From positions 2,108,001-2,172,000 of the forward strand of contig NC_003283.11 in the NCBI RefSeq assembly GCF_000002985.6: DNA of 64,000 nt. The letters run 5' to 3'. The position numbers and the translations under genes are program-made. The notes beneath the pieces were generated by a model. It ran no database searches and was not told where the DNA came from. It saw only the letters and a program-made list of their open reading frames with translations. This document shows positions 45,574 to 56,825 of this stretch, piece by piece (positions within the stretch are counted from its first letter, which is position 1; every line of letters begins with the position of its first letter). This DNA is from Caenorhabditis elegans. Taxonomy: Eukaryota; Nematoda; Chromadorea; Rhabditida; Rhabditidae.

Positions 45574-47112
45574 ATGGAAACACCTCAATTGCTTGACATT
45601 TCGGCTGAAATCACAACATTTTTCGGAATTTTTTTTGCGATTTTTTCGAGTCTTATGAACATTTTTAATTTGAAGAAAATAGAAAAGTTGGTTTTTTTTG
45701 AAGTTGTGATTTCAATTAATCTTATATTCCAGGAAAAAGAAAAATGATATGGTTTTATTTTACTCACGTTTTATTTTCGATGCATTTTATGGCATCACAG
45801 TTACAATTTTCCTTTCTCTAATGATTGCGGCCAATTTCAATAATTTGGAAACAATTAATCACTTTACATTACTCTCTGGATTGTTGGTCTGGAATGTTGG
45901 AATATCACAAGCCGTGGTGGCACTCATGATATCAATTGAAAGAAACATGGTATCACATGAAGCAGCCGACATTTCACGGTGTAAAATTGCAGGCAATTTT
46001 CACCCCCATCTTCTACCGTAATCATCGTTCACTTGTTACTAATTCAGTGATTCTGTGTCTAATATTTGGCTATGCTATTTTCCAATACTCATTTATATAT
46101 TATTTCTGCAATTTTGAATTAACTTTTCCAAGAAATTGTCTGACAATTGGTTGTTCCATAAACGCATGTTCCAGTCGGTTTTGGACAAAGTCGAAATTGG
46201 TCTGCGCTGAGCCATACTTTTCCGTTTTCATAAAAACTTTTCAGGTTATTTTTGTCCTCACTTTCTCGTTCGCTGCTCTTTTATCATCGAAGTTGCTCTG
46301 GAAGGTGTTCAAAAAAGATAACAAGGATTTTAATAAAGTAAGCGTTTAATTGTAAGAATTTTAAAATTAAACTGGGTAATGTTTTTAAATGACTCCTTCC
46401 AAATTTGCCCCAGATTCCGAATATCTATGTGAAAAAAATTCAAAAAAATTTTCCTGATTTGAGCTTGAAATCGTGATTTTCATTTGCGTCGGTTCTTTAA
46501 AAGTGTATTCTTTCGTGTCAATTAAACATTTTACTAGCATAACAATTTAAAAAAATAGCTGAAAAACGGAGAGAAATAAAAATTTATTAAGAAAATCGAA
46601 TGGGGTGAATGCGCTCCAAAAAAATTTATTTAAGCGCGCATTTGAAAAATCTCATGGGGGTGCAAATGAAAATTGCGATTTCAATCTCAAATAAAAAAAT
46701 CAGGGAACTTATTTGGAATTTTTCACCTAGATATTCGGAATCAGAAGATAATTTGGAGTCATTTGAAAATATCTCCCAGGTTTCGGTACTCCACCTTTAA
46801 ATCATTTTTTTTTCAGGCCAATCTTCTAGCGCTAATTGATGCCGCAATCATATTTCTGTTTGATTTCTTATCAATCGTATTTTTCAACTTTACTGATCGT
46901 GTGGAGACATTCAGTATTCATGTAACCTTCTAAGTAACACCTCAATTTTCATACCTAACATTCAGAACATTGGACCATTTGCAACATCTCTGAAACAAGT
47001 TGGGTGTACAATAGAAGCTTTATTGGTATATCGAACAATTACGAAGAAAAATTACATTGTAAAAATATTCAAAAAATGCAACGTCATCACTAACAAGCAG
47101 CCGACATCTTAG
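45574..47112 (+). CDS. srbc-family chemoreceptor GPCR (3 of 7)
   Basis: Six exons (45574-45686, 45733-45949, 45993-46199, 46245-46337, 46817-46921, 46966-47112) encode 293 residues. Landmarks: KNDMVLFYSRFIFDAFYG, SIERNM, FTPIFYRNHRSL, CLTIGCSINACSSRFWTK, ANLLALIDAAIIFLFDF, GPFATSLKQVGCTIEALLVY. Intron 2 is only 43 nt and contains GCAGCCGACATTTCACGG. The last codons and stop (NKQPTS) come from AACAAGCAGCCGACATCTTA, a piece of the same foldback repeat that recurs between the genes. Intron 4 is enlarged by a palindromic element. Product: predicted chemosensory receptor. Confidence 0.9.
46340..46800. repeat. Palindromic element in srbc intron 4
   Basis: Imperfect inverted repeat: TTTTTAAATGACTCC near the left and GGAGTCATTTGAAAATATCT near the right, with AATGAAAATTGCG mirrored by a CGTGATTTTCATT-like block. 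It ends in GGTACTCCACCTTTAA, so it is related to the TTTAAAGGTGGAG group but diverged. Confidence 0.55.
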
Positions 47113-47197
47113 AGGCAACACCGCACTCGATTGAGTGGAGGGATGCGGCATGATGGGTCAATGTTTTTCATTGCACCGTATTCGTCATCACTAACAA

Positions 47198-47257
47198 GCA
47201 GCCGACGTGTTAGGTGAGATCGCTCTATAAACAATGCCCCATGAGTTGTCGCTTGCA
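47198..47257. repeat. Short foldback repeat between srbc genes
   Basis: GCAGCCGACGTGTTAGG and CCCATGAGTTGTCGCTTGC flank a loop of about 22 bp. It lies 86 bp after the stop codon of the third srbc gene, whose own 3' end contains another GCAGCCGACATCTTAG copy. Confidence 0.65.
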
Positions 47258-47531
47258 AGAAGCTCTATTTGTGACGTCATACATGTTTCGGGCATCATCA
47301 TGTGCTATTCTAATTACAGCGAATTATTAATGGCCACAAATCAGTTTTCGAGAAATTTTTTTGGTAATTTTGTCTGTTACGTTCCAACGAGATTCTCACA
47401 TGTAGCTTGTCTGTTCTCATTTTAATTAACTTGTTTTTGTATTTTCTTTTCCTGTCATACGAGTGTGTAATTCTTGGCTAACATTTTCAGCTTGTTCATA
47501 TATTTTTAAGTAAAAAGGTGCAATTTTATCA

Positions 47532-48635
47532 ATGTTCAGCTATCTTGAAATAATAATAAATTTAATTGGTGTATTTTTCGCGATATTCTCCTGTTTTATA
47601 AACATTTTCAATTTGAAGAAACTGGAAAAGTAGGTTCTCTGAAACTTCAAATTATTTGCAATAAAATTCCAGAAAAAAGGAGGACATGGTTTTGTTCTAT
47701 TTCCGATTTTTTTTAGATGCATTTTTTGGAGCAACTATCCTCTTTTTCTTTGCATCATCAATTGCATCTAATTTCAGTGCCGAGGAAATAGTTATCAAAC
47801 TAATATATCTTTCCGGGCTTTTAGGCACACTTGTGGGAAGAGCCCGAGCCGCCGTGACATTGATGATTACAGTTGAGAGAATATTGGTAAAACTTAGAGA
47901 CCCGGGAACCGTCGGCTGCTACCGTGTCAAATTCCAGGCAGTTTTTACACCTATTTTCTACCGAAACTACCGCCCACTTATATCAAACTTGGCAATTCTA
48001 AGTTTGATAGTTGGCTACGGACTATTTGACTATTTAATTATGCGCTTTTTGTGCGATTTCAAGTTTGTAATTCCCACTAACTGTATAACAGCTGGTTGCT
48101 CCATGAACCTATGTTCAAGTCAGTACTGGGCCACATCCAAAACAGTTGCGTTTATCCGCATTTTTCTAAATTATAATTATTTGAATTTTCCAGGTTATTA
48201 TTGCGTTTACGTTCTTATTTGCAATAATGTTGTCACTAAAGCTTCTCTGGAAAGTTATCAAGGAAAAAAACAAAGATTTTAATAATGCAATATTTAAAAC
48301 AATGTTGCGTTGGTGAATTAGATTATTTCAGGCTAACCGTCTAGCATTGATAGATGCTGCAATCATATTTTTATTTGATATTTCATCAAGCATAATCTCG
48401 TATTATGTTATTAAAATCAATGTATGTATTCAATTAATAATGTTACTAAGTAACTCTTAAATCTAATTTCCAGAACGGTGGGCCAATTACAGCAGCTTTG
48501 AAACAATTCGGATGTGTCATAGAAGCGTTGTTGGTTTTTCGAACGATAACTCGTAAAACTAGAGTTGTGAAGATAGGCAAAAGTGATGTGATAGCTAGTC
48601 ACGCAAAAGGACACAACAAGCAGCCGACATTTTAG
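47532..48635 (+). CDS. srbc-family chemoreceptor GPCR (4 of 7)
   Basis: Six exons (47532-47629, 47673-47886, 47938-48144, 48194-48286, 48332-48421, 48474-48635) encode 287 residues. Landmarks: KKEDMVLFYFRFFLDAFFGA, TVERIL, FTPIFYRNYRPL, CITAGCSMNLCSSQYWATSK, WKVIKEKNKDFNN, ANRLALIDAAIIFLFD, GGPITAALKQFGCVIEALLV. Intron 2 is 51 nt and has no stop in frame, so its retention would add 17 residues. Intron 4 appears to begin with GC rather than GT (AATAAT then GCAATA). The C-terminus NKQPTF is read from the foldback repeat. It is closest to the next gene downstream, a recent tandem duplicate. Confidence 0.88.
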
Positions 48636-48792
48636 AGGCCACTTGGTTGAGATGAGGGGTGCGACATGTTGTTTGCCAGCATTTTTTGGTGTCGAACAAT
48701 ACATTTTTTTGAAAGCTCATGCAATGAAGATTTTGAATTTGAAACAAAATTTCGAAAATATTCAAAAAAAAAAACAGAAATAACGTCACAAT

Positions 48793-48851
48793 CAGCCGAC
48801 ATCTTATGGCCGGATCACTCTACAAACAAGTTCCCGTGAGATGTCGGTTGC
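48793..48851. repeat. Short foldback repeat between srbc genes
   Basis: CAGCCGACATCTTATGG and CCCGTGAGATGTCGGTTGC form a hairpin with a 23-bp loop. This is the clearest complete copy of the family between the fourth and fifth srbc genes. Confidence 0.75.
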
Positions 48852-49129
48852 ACTTTGGAAAATGTTAAATTTGTGACGTCACACATTTTCAGACACAAAC
48901 ATGGGCTCTTTTCAGTTACACCAAACTACTTATGGCCACAAATCAGATTTCAAAATTTTTTTTTGTTGGTATTTTCCGAATTTCTCACGTGTAGCTTGTC
49001 TGTTCTCATTTTAATTAACTTGTTTTTGTATGTATTTTTTCTTTTTTCATTCATATGTGTGTGTGATTCTAGACTGAATTTTTCTGCTTCCTCGTAAGAA
49101 TTTTAGTTTATAAAAACTCAAATTTATCA

Positions 49130-50274
49130 ATGTTCAGCTACCATGCAATAGTAATAAATTTTATTGGAGTATTTTTTGCTATTTTCTCCTGTTTTATAAA
49201 CATTTTTAATTTGAAGAAACTGGAAAAGTTGGTTCCCATCTGAAATTTCAAGAAAAAATTTGCAATAAAATTCCAGAAAAAAAGAAGACATGGTTTTGTT
49301 CTACTTCCGATTTATTCTAGATGCATTTTTTGGAGCAACTATTCTCTTTTTCTTCGCCATAACAATATCATCCAATTTCAGCGGCGAGAAAATATTCAAC
49401 AGCATAATATTTCTCTCTGGGTTTTTTAGCTCACTTGTGGGAAGAGCTCGAGTCGCAGTGACATTGATGATTTCAGTTGAGAGAGTTATGGTAGCGATCT
49501 CAAACCCGGAAAGCATCGGGTGCTACCGAGTAAAATTCCAGGCAGTTTTCACACCTGTTTTCTACCGACACTACCGTCCACTTATTTCGAACTCGGCCAT
49601 TCTAAGTTTGATAATTGGCTACGGGCTATTTGACTACTTAATTATGTACTTTTTTTGCGATTTTGAGTTTGTAATTCCCACAAGCTGTGTAACACTTACT
49701 TGTTCTATGAACTTGTGCTCAAGTCAGTACTGGGCAACTTCAAAATCAGTTGAGTTTATTTATCCAATTGAACATTTTTAATACACTTATGCAATTCATT
49801 TTTTTTTCAGGTTATTATTTGGCTTACATTCTTCTTCGCAATTATTTTATCAATGAAGCTTCTCTGGAAAGTCATCAAAGAAAAGAACAAAGATTTAAAT
49901 AAAGCAAGAACTAAAGTGTTTTGACATGTCTAAAAAATTTATTTCAGGCTAACCGTCTAGCACTGATAGATACTGCAATCATATTTTTATTTGATATTTT
50001 ATCAAATATAGTTATACATTACGTTAGTCGAGAGGATGTATTCAATCTTCAAGTAATCAATAATTAACTAGTTTTGACGCAACTTCTAAAACTACATTTG
50101 CAGAACGGAGGGCCGATTCTAGCAGTTTTGAGACAACTGGGATGTGTCGTAGATGCTTTGTTGGTTTTTCGAACAATAACTCGTAAAGTTAAAGTTGTGA
50201 ACGCTGCGAAAACAAGCAAAAATAATATGATAGTCGGACATGAGAAAGGACACAACAAGCAGCCGACATCTTAG
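49130..50274 (+). CDS. srbc-family chemoreceptor GPCR (5 of 7)
   Basis: Six exons (49130-49227, 49277-49490, 49542-49748, 49811-49903, 49948-50052, 50104-50274) encode 295 residues. It is a near twin of the preceding gene: MFSYHAIVINFIGVFFAIFS, KKEDMVLFYFRFILDAFFGA, FTPVFYRHYRPL, CVTLTCSMNLCSSQYWATSK, WKVIKEKNKDLNK, GGPILAVLRQLGCVVDALLV. Intron 2 is again 51 nt with no stop in frame. Intron 4 again seems to use a GC donor (AATAAA then GCAAGA). The tail HNKQPTS and its stop come from the foldback repeat. AATAAA lies at 50316. Predicted chemosensory receptor. Confidence 0.9.
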
Positions 50275-50339
50275 AGACCACGCACTTGAGCGCTAATTCG
50301 GTTCAATTTGTTTTTAATAAAAGTTTATTGATCTGAAAA

Positions 50340-50585
50340 TTTTTTTTTTTAATGTGAAAAAATGTGCAACAATGTGCAAAAATGGGCAATAATGGGCAAA
50401 AATGTGCAAAGATGCTAAAAATGCTCAAAAAAGTGCAAAGATGCTCAGAAACGCCCAAAAATGCTGAAAAATGCTGAAAATGCTTAGAAATGCTCAAAAA
50501 TGTGAGAAAAATGCTCAAAAATGCTCAAACATGCTCAAAAAAGCGCAAAAATGCTCAAAAATGTGCAAAAATGCACGAAAGATGA
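50340..50585. repeat. AATGCTCAAAA / AATGTGCAAAA minisatellite
   Basis: Roughly 20 tandem copies of a 10-13 bp unit (AAAATGCTCAAAAATGTGCA), immediately after the 3' end of the fifth srbc gene. Confidence 0.88.
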
Positions 50586-50799
50586 GGAAATTTTTTCGGC
50601 ACTTGGCAATTTTCATACAATTTTTTCCAATATTTCTAGACATGTTTTAAGATTATTTTTTCTTACATTTTAATAGTTTTATTATAAAATTACAGATTTG
50701 AAATAATTATTACAGAAAGAACAGGGAAATTGTATACAAAAATTATTTGTATGATATGTACCAGGAGAATTGAAAAATAATTGATAACAAAAAAAAAAG

Positions 50800-51412
50800 T
50801 TAATAGGCAAAATTCTTGACTCGCATTGCCATGCACTTTTTGAAAAGTGCGGTGTGCTTTCTATTCGGTGGTGTGATCTTCTTCTTGGTGGCTCCTCGAT
50901 TCTCCTGATCCTCAGAAGCCTTCGCCTTCTTGGCAGCTGGCTCCGATTTTTCCGACAATTTTCTTTTCAAGGATTCCTTCTTCCTCTCCTCGGCTTTTTC
51001 CTTTTTAAGCAGCTCCTTGGCTTCCTTCTTTAGCTCGGCCTTCTCCTTCTTCGCTTGCTCCTTGGCTCCCTTCTTCTGAGCCTGTCTCTCCTGCTTAGCT
51101 CTGTGCTTCTCCTCAGTCTTCTTCTTTTCATCAAGCTTTTTCAAGATCGACTTGCACGAAATCTCCATTTCATCGTATGGATCAAGCCCGTCCATTGAGT
51201 TGATAACACCGAGCTCATGAGCAAGTGGCAGCGGGATGTAGAGCAGTTCCAGCGCGTCCGGAGAATCGATGCTCTGGAAATGTTTAAAATTTAGTAAATA
51301 GATATGTGATTTTTGGTAAATTTTGATTTTTTTTTTCTCAAAAACTGACTTCTTCTCCACTTCGAATTCTCTTCAAAAGGTCGATTAGATACTTTGCGTT
51401 GAACGCGGCCAT
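50800..51412 (-). CDS. Lysine-rich coiled-coil protein, probably nuclear
   Basis: Two exons on the minus strand (51412-51350 and 51273-50800) encode 178 residues. The N-terminal 85 residues are ordered-looking (MAAFNAKYLIDLLKRIRSGE, then ALELLYIPLPLAHELGVIN). Residues from about 90 to 140 are an extreme Lys/Glu/Ala charged helix (KKEAKELLKKEKAEERKKES). The C-terminal part has nuclear-localisation-like clusters (KRKLSEKSEPAAKKAK, TKKKITPPNRKH). I do not recognise a named family. Composition suggests a nucleolar or chromatin-associated protein. Its codon use (many AAG, CTC, ATC) is stronger than in the flanking receptor genes, so it is probably well expressed. It sits alone inside the chemoreceptor cluster. 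Confidence 0.8.
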
Positions 51413-53499
51413 TTTTTGAATGAGACTGAAAATTATAATAATTTTTAGTTTTTAATAGCAAAGAGAGGAAAAAAAATAAATACACGAATTGAAAAAATAA
51501 ATGTGAAAAGAAAAAAAAGAAGAATAAAAACATAAAAGTTGCAAAATTAAATGTAAAAAAGAACAACAGAAACGTGGAGGTGTCCAGAGCAGACACTTTG
51601 CATAAGACTGGTGTTCTGTGTGGACAGTCAAAAACGGTTGGCGGGGGACGCTGCTAATGTTGTAAACGCGCACTTATTGATTGGATATGGGTCTGGTACG
51701 TTACCTTTCCTCTAATAATACAGCACGAAGAGTGCAAACTCAGTTAATCATTCGAGATTTTAGATTTGAAAACAAATGTAAATTTGGAAAACTATAATAA
51801 TAAAACAAATTTTAAAATACAAAATATATATTCGAATTCTACGTACTTTTACGAAAACGAAGAAAAATTCACAAATATCGCTGGAAACTTGAACTCTCTC
51901 AGAACCTGAAAATTATGATCTTAGTTATTTTTTTTGCTGAAATTTTATTTTATGGCGGAAATTGCCGTTCGGCAAGTTTTTTGTAGACGAATTCGGCAAA
52001 TCGGCAAATTGCTAGTTTGCCGGAAATTTCGCATTTTGGCAAACTGCTGATTTTTCGGAAATTTGGATGTTGGCAAATTGCCAATTTGCCGTTTTTAGAT
52101 CAATTTGCCGGAAGTTCTTAGAGGGATTTTTATAAGAAGGAAACACTTAAAATTGGGCCTTTTTGAATTTTTTTTCCCGTTTTCTTTTGATTTTTTCATA
52201 GAATTTGTTTATTTTTCAAAACAGATGTAGGAACATTCATAGTATGCGTGAAATTTTGCCGATTAAAAATGAAATTCGGAAACTTCCAAAAAAATGTGCA
52301 AAACCAAAATTAACCATTTACTGTAAGTTCCACTTCCGGCAATTAACCGATTTGCCTTAAATTCCAATTCCGGCAATTTGCCGATTTGCCGGAAATTATA
52401 ATTCCGGCAATTTGCCAATTTGCCGGTAATTCTAATTCCAGTAATTCGCCAATTTGCCGGAAATTTCTATTTTTTGGCAAACTGCTGATTTGCCGAAAAT
52501 TTCGATTTTCGGCAAATTGCCGGTTTGCCGTTTTTTTTAGATCAATTTGCCGGAATTTCTTAGAGGGATTTTTATAAGACGGAAACACTTAAAATTGTGC
52601 CTTTTTGAATTTTTTTCCCGTTTTCTTTTGATTTTTCAATAGAACGTTTACTTTTCAAAATAGATGTAGGAACATACATAGGATGCGTACAATTTTGCCG
52701 ATTAAAATTGAAATTCGGAAATTTACAAAAAAAATGTGCAAAACCACAATTCGCCGGAAATTTTCATTTCCGGCAATTCGCCAATTTGCCAGAAATTCTA
52801 ATTTCGGCATGTCGCCACTTTGCCGGAAAAAAATCGTTTGCCGCCCACCCTTGTTTTGCATATGTATATTCATTAAAAACTCGTTCATTGATAAAATGCC
52901 CAAATATAATTGTAAACCCGTGCAAAAAAATTTTTTCTTCGAATTTTCTTTGTTCAGTCAAACCATCTATCAAATATCATAGGAAGTCAACCAAAAACTT
53001 TTTATAAAACGATTTTTATATTTTAAGTGTGTTTAAATCATCTGTATTTGAGCATTACTCTCTCAAAAAAATTTGGAACATTACCAATTTGCCAAAACTT
53101 TGGAAAATTGAAGATTGTTGGAGTGTCTTATAATAATATCTATATGTAGTTAGTCATGCTAAACTAGACCTTAGCCACACTTATTAAAGACCAAATGTAA
53201 TCGATATTCTCCCCGTGTTTTTAGCAGGTGTAGTGGTCAACGTCACATCTCCTCACTTATTTTGATAACTCCACCGGCCCGGTTTTACAGCTCCCTCATA
53301 AAAGGTTGTCTTTATTACAGGAGAAGATGAACAAAACAACAATAGCATACTTGGTACATACTGAATTGCTATTTGTGCTAGCTTTAAAAACAAAAAATTT
53401 GGTAAAAATATAGCCGGAAAACTCAAAAATGGCAAAACTAGATCATTTGTTGGATTTTTTTAAATAATTCATTTAGAAAAATATAACATTAAAACAATT
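51413..53499. other. Repeat-rich intergenic region
   Basis: No gene found. TTGCCGG arrays lie at about 51960-52100, 52335-52560 and 52745-52850. The flanks of the second and third arrays are themselves duplicated: GCCTTTTTGAATTTTTTTCC and GATGTAGGAACATNCATA occur at 52160-52250 and again at 52600-52690. A fragment of the TTTAAAGGTGGAG element interior lies at 52975-53140. Confidence 0.65.
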
Positions 53500-55835
53500 T
53501 TAGGTCAATGTTATCTTATTTAAATTATTCACAGTAGTTTCCCTGATTGCTGGTGACCCTGGAGAAGGATGCTCATAGGTAGCAACCACATTTGTTCTTG
53601 GAACAACCCGACGAAGAAGAGCAACAAGAAAACCTTAAAACAAAAATAAAATTAATGTCTACACGTGGTGTCAGAGTGTCTCATTTCGGTTTGATCTACG
53701 TAGATCTACAAAAAATGCGGGAGAAGAGACACAGAGTTCTCAACTGATTTCGCATGGTTGAGAACGTGTTGACGTCACATTTTTTGGGCAAAAAATTTCC
53801 GCGTTTTTTGTAGATCAAACCGTAATGGGACAGCCTGGCACCACGTGTGTCTACAGAAAACATATTAACCTCCGATTGTATCACGATAACTCTTTATAAT
53901 AAATAGAGCAGGAAGTGGGTTGAGAGCCGGATACCACGCGACTGTCAAGCTCACAGTTTCCCCAATTGCCTCCGTCGATTTGCCCAGAAATATTGTTACA
54001 AAAATTATAGAGGCAGGAATATGCAGTAGCAATACAGGAATTAGCGATTGAAAAACGAGCGCATTCAGTAGCTGTTTTTGGATTGTTTTCAGGTGAGAAG
54101 AGCTGCTAGCAGTTGATATTGTGGCGTTTATACATCGGTAGCAGCGTAGGCCCAAGTAGAGCATTAAGAAGCAAGATAGGCCCTTAACAATTCTGCCGAT
54201 TTGCCGAATTTGTCGAAAAAACGGCAAGACAACGGCAAAACGGTTTGCACCTTTTTTTTTTAAAGAAATTTCAGAATTTCAATTTTAATCGGTAAAATTA
54301 TACGATATCTTGAAAAGTAAGCATGTTCTATGGAATTATCTAAAGAAAACGGGAACTCAATAGGTTTTAAGTGTTTCCGTCTTATAAAACATAACTCTAA
54401 AAACAATTGACCGCTTGCCGAAAATTAAAAATTCTGGCAAATCGGCAAACCGGCAATATCTCAATTGTGATGTTCACTTACAATTGCTCCAGTTATCGCC
54501 ATACCCCCAATTGCATCTTTCCAACTGAAATACTGCTCCGTGGATGAGTTGCCAAGTTTTGGCCATAAAAAAGGCCCCAAATAGTAAAGATCTTCAAAAC
54601 TGGTAGTATTTTCCCTGACGGCTTGATAGTTTTCCCTGTCAAAATTCGCTTAATTTGCGTTGGAAAAATTTTTAAAATTACTTCATAAATCGATCAGATT
54701 CCGGGCTAGAGCACATTACAAAGCTTCCAATCAACATGAACATAGTCCCATTCAAAAGCGGCAACGCAAACCAAAGTATTATTTTCCACGAGTTGAATGA
54801 GTTGAGCAGTTTGTTGCTGGAACATTGGCTTACTAAATAAGGGGTGGTTTAAATATTTACCATGTTACACTAAGAAAACGGTAGACAAAATGAAGGGCCA
54901 AAATGGCGATGGTTGTTCCGTAGAACCCCACGAAAAGTACTGAAAATAGGAGTGATATCTTGAATTAAAGGTGGAGTAGCGCAAGTGGGGAAGTGTTAAA
55001 AACCACTGCGATAATCCCAAAATGACCGAATATCATGATAAAACTTTTCAAAAAATTGTTGAAATTTTTTATTATTTATTGCCAAGAAGTGACAATTACT
55101 CAGTTTTTGCCACTCATAATTTTGGAAGTCGACGAAAAAAAATTTTTTTTCTTTATTTCTTCTACTGTAATTTTGTTTCAATTATTTGTATTAAAACATT
55201 GTAGGGGCCGGAACATGCGACATTGCTTTGGATTTCCTCAAAAGCTCATATTTTTCAAAAATTTGGCAGATTGCGAAAACTTTGACCGAAAAATTATGAA
55301 AAATCTAAAAAAATGTTTGGAGTGTTTTATTATAATAGTTGGTTGGTTTGAATCTTAATAAGTGTATTTAGACAAAATCCCCACTGGCGCTACTCCACCT
55401 TTAATCATCAAAATTTTCAAAAATCTACTTCTGGAGCTATTTTACGAGCCTCTCAAAATAGTGAAAATTGAAAAAAAATACACCACTTATTCTAACCAAG
55501 TAAGAACTTACGGTTCAGCAAACAAGAAATAGGCTTTGGAAAAATGGATTCTTTCCAATTCACGATCAAGAAAAATGCAGACTTCTTTGTGAACGGATTC
55601 TGAAATTTTTTTTTTTTTTCATTTTCTGTCTGCAACATTTTTTCATAGTTACCGGCTTCTCCGCAAAATACAAGATTGCATAAGTCAACTCAAAAACATT
55701 GATGTATATCATAAGGGATTTGTAAGATCCCAGCAATTTTGGAGACCTCTTGAATATCAGTGTTATAAGTAAAACATTAATGAAAACCGCGCAAATTGAA
55801 GAAGTGTCGAAGAAAATTCCTTGGTTTATTTTCAT
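53500..55835 (-). CDS. Str-superfamily chemoreceptor GPCR
   Basis: Seven exons on the minus strand (55835-55653, 55599-55512, 54939-54861, 54828-54682, 54635-54482, 54182-53870, 53633-53500) encode about 365 residues. An ATG 13 codons upstream (55874) is an alternative start. Str landmarks: LLGSYKSLMIYINVFELTYA near the second helix, FYGTTIAILALHFVYRFLSV after the third, IQKQLLNALVFQSLIPVLLL before the sixth, and AWYPALNPLPALFIIKSYRD in the seventh. The exon 4 acceptor (TAAG) and exon 6 acceptor (TTAAG) are weak, so those boundaries are less sure. Introns hold a full TTTAAAGGTGGAG-end element, a TTGCCGG array and a CACGTG-end element. Predicted ciliary chemoreceptor, ligand unknown. Confidence 0.82.
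53661..53848. repeat. Palindromic element, CACGTG-end family
   Basis: From CACGTGGTGTCAGAGTGTCT to GACAGCCTGGCACCACGTG. A complete copy in the last intron of the str-like gene. Confidence 0.85.
54965..55404. repeat. TTTAAAGGTGGAGTAGCG-end palindromic element, copy F
   Basis: TTAAAGGTGGAGTAGCGCAA at the left and CTGGCGCTACTCCACCTTTA at the right, about 440 bp, in intron 2 of the str-like gene. More diverged from copies A and B than they are from each other. Confidence 0.85.
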
Positions 55836-56309
55836 TGTGATAGTGGTGAATCGTGAAACAATATAGTTGTACATTAGGAGAATAGGATGTATTTCACAGA
55901 ATTGGCTTTTTCATATGATTGCCAAATCGAGTAGGACTGCCAGCACAATTTCCTGTCTACATATTCATATCATTTTGTACACGATGGTTTTGTAGCCAAA
56001 GAGAAAGAAAACACAAACTTTTAAATTTCTTCAGACAGAAAAAGTTAAAAAAAAAATCAAAGTACCAGCCTACAAGCCTTGAATTAGGCCAATTTAAATA
56101 ACATTTTTATAGTAATCAAGCTAAAAATGCACATGGTTCAAAAACTAACATTTATGCATGTTTTCCACAAAAAAACTATAAATCCATTGTAGTATTGTGA
56201 TCGTGTATGTGTGACTCATTGACTTGCTGATGGAAAAATCACTAGTGCGCGGCAATTTTGCCAAAATTTGTACTTAAATTCTTTGTTAAATTTTGTGAAC
56301 TCTGTAGTT

Positions 56310-56475
56310 TCACGTGGTGTCAGGCTGTCCAATTACGGTTTGATCTAGAAAAAATGCGGGAATTTTTTCCTAAAAAATGTGACGTCAGTACGTTCTTAAC
56401 CATACCAAATCAGTTGAGAACTCTGCCGCATTTTTTCTAGATCTACGTAGATCAAACCACACTCTGACACCACGT
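56310..56475. repeat. Palindromic element, CACGTG-end family
   Basis: CACGTGGTGTCAGGCTGTCC on the left, CACTCTGACACCACGT on the right. Confidence 0.82.
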
Positions 56476-56614
56476 TAAGTTTGTAGATCAAATAACATTT
56501 GAATTTGGCGCCAATTCTAATTTTTATAAAGAATTGAAATTCGAATCTTGTATTTTTGTTTTCAACTAACTCATAGCCTCTTGAATTGGTTTTATACCAA
56601 TGTTTCATGGTTGG

Positions 56615-56745
56615 TCTACATGCCTACATGCCTACATTCCAACATGCCTACATGCCTACATGCCTACATGCCTAGATGCCTACATGCCTGCATGCCTGCA
56701 TGCCTACATGCCTACATGCCTACATACCAACATGCCTACATATAT
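56615..56745. repeat. TGCCTACA minisatellite
   Basis: About 14 copies of the 8-bp unit ATGCCTAC with a few variants (ATGCCTGC, ATTCCAAC). The unit length is not a multiple of three, yet one frame stays open and reads repeated MPTCLHAY-like residues by chance. Confidence 0.9.
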
Positions 56746-56825
56746 AGTTTGACTTATACAGTGTTTCAATATTGTAGAAGTCAGAAAAATAAATATAAAT
56801 TTTATTAATATAAAAAATTATCATC

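Larger units (their letters stand above)
55836..56825. other. Intergenic region with two repeats
   Basis: Holds a CACGTG-end palindromic element (56310-56475), a TGCCTACA array (56615-56745) and the 3' UTR of the minus-strand srbc gene (AATAAA as TTTATT at 56801). No exon seen. Confidence 0.65.

Noticed and set aside
50340-50585. Regular repeats resembling a CRISPR array
   Set aside because: Units are 10-13 bp with no unique spacers, and the genome is eukaryotic; it is a minisatellite.
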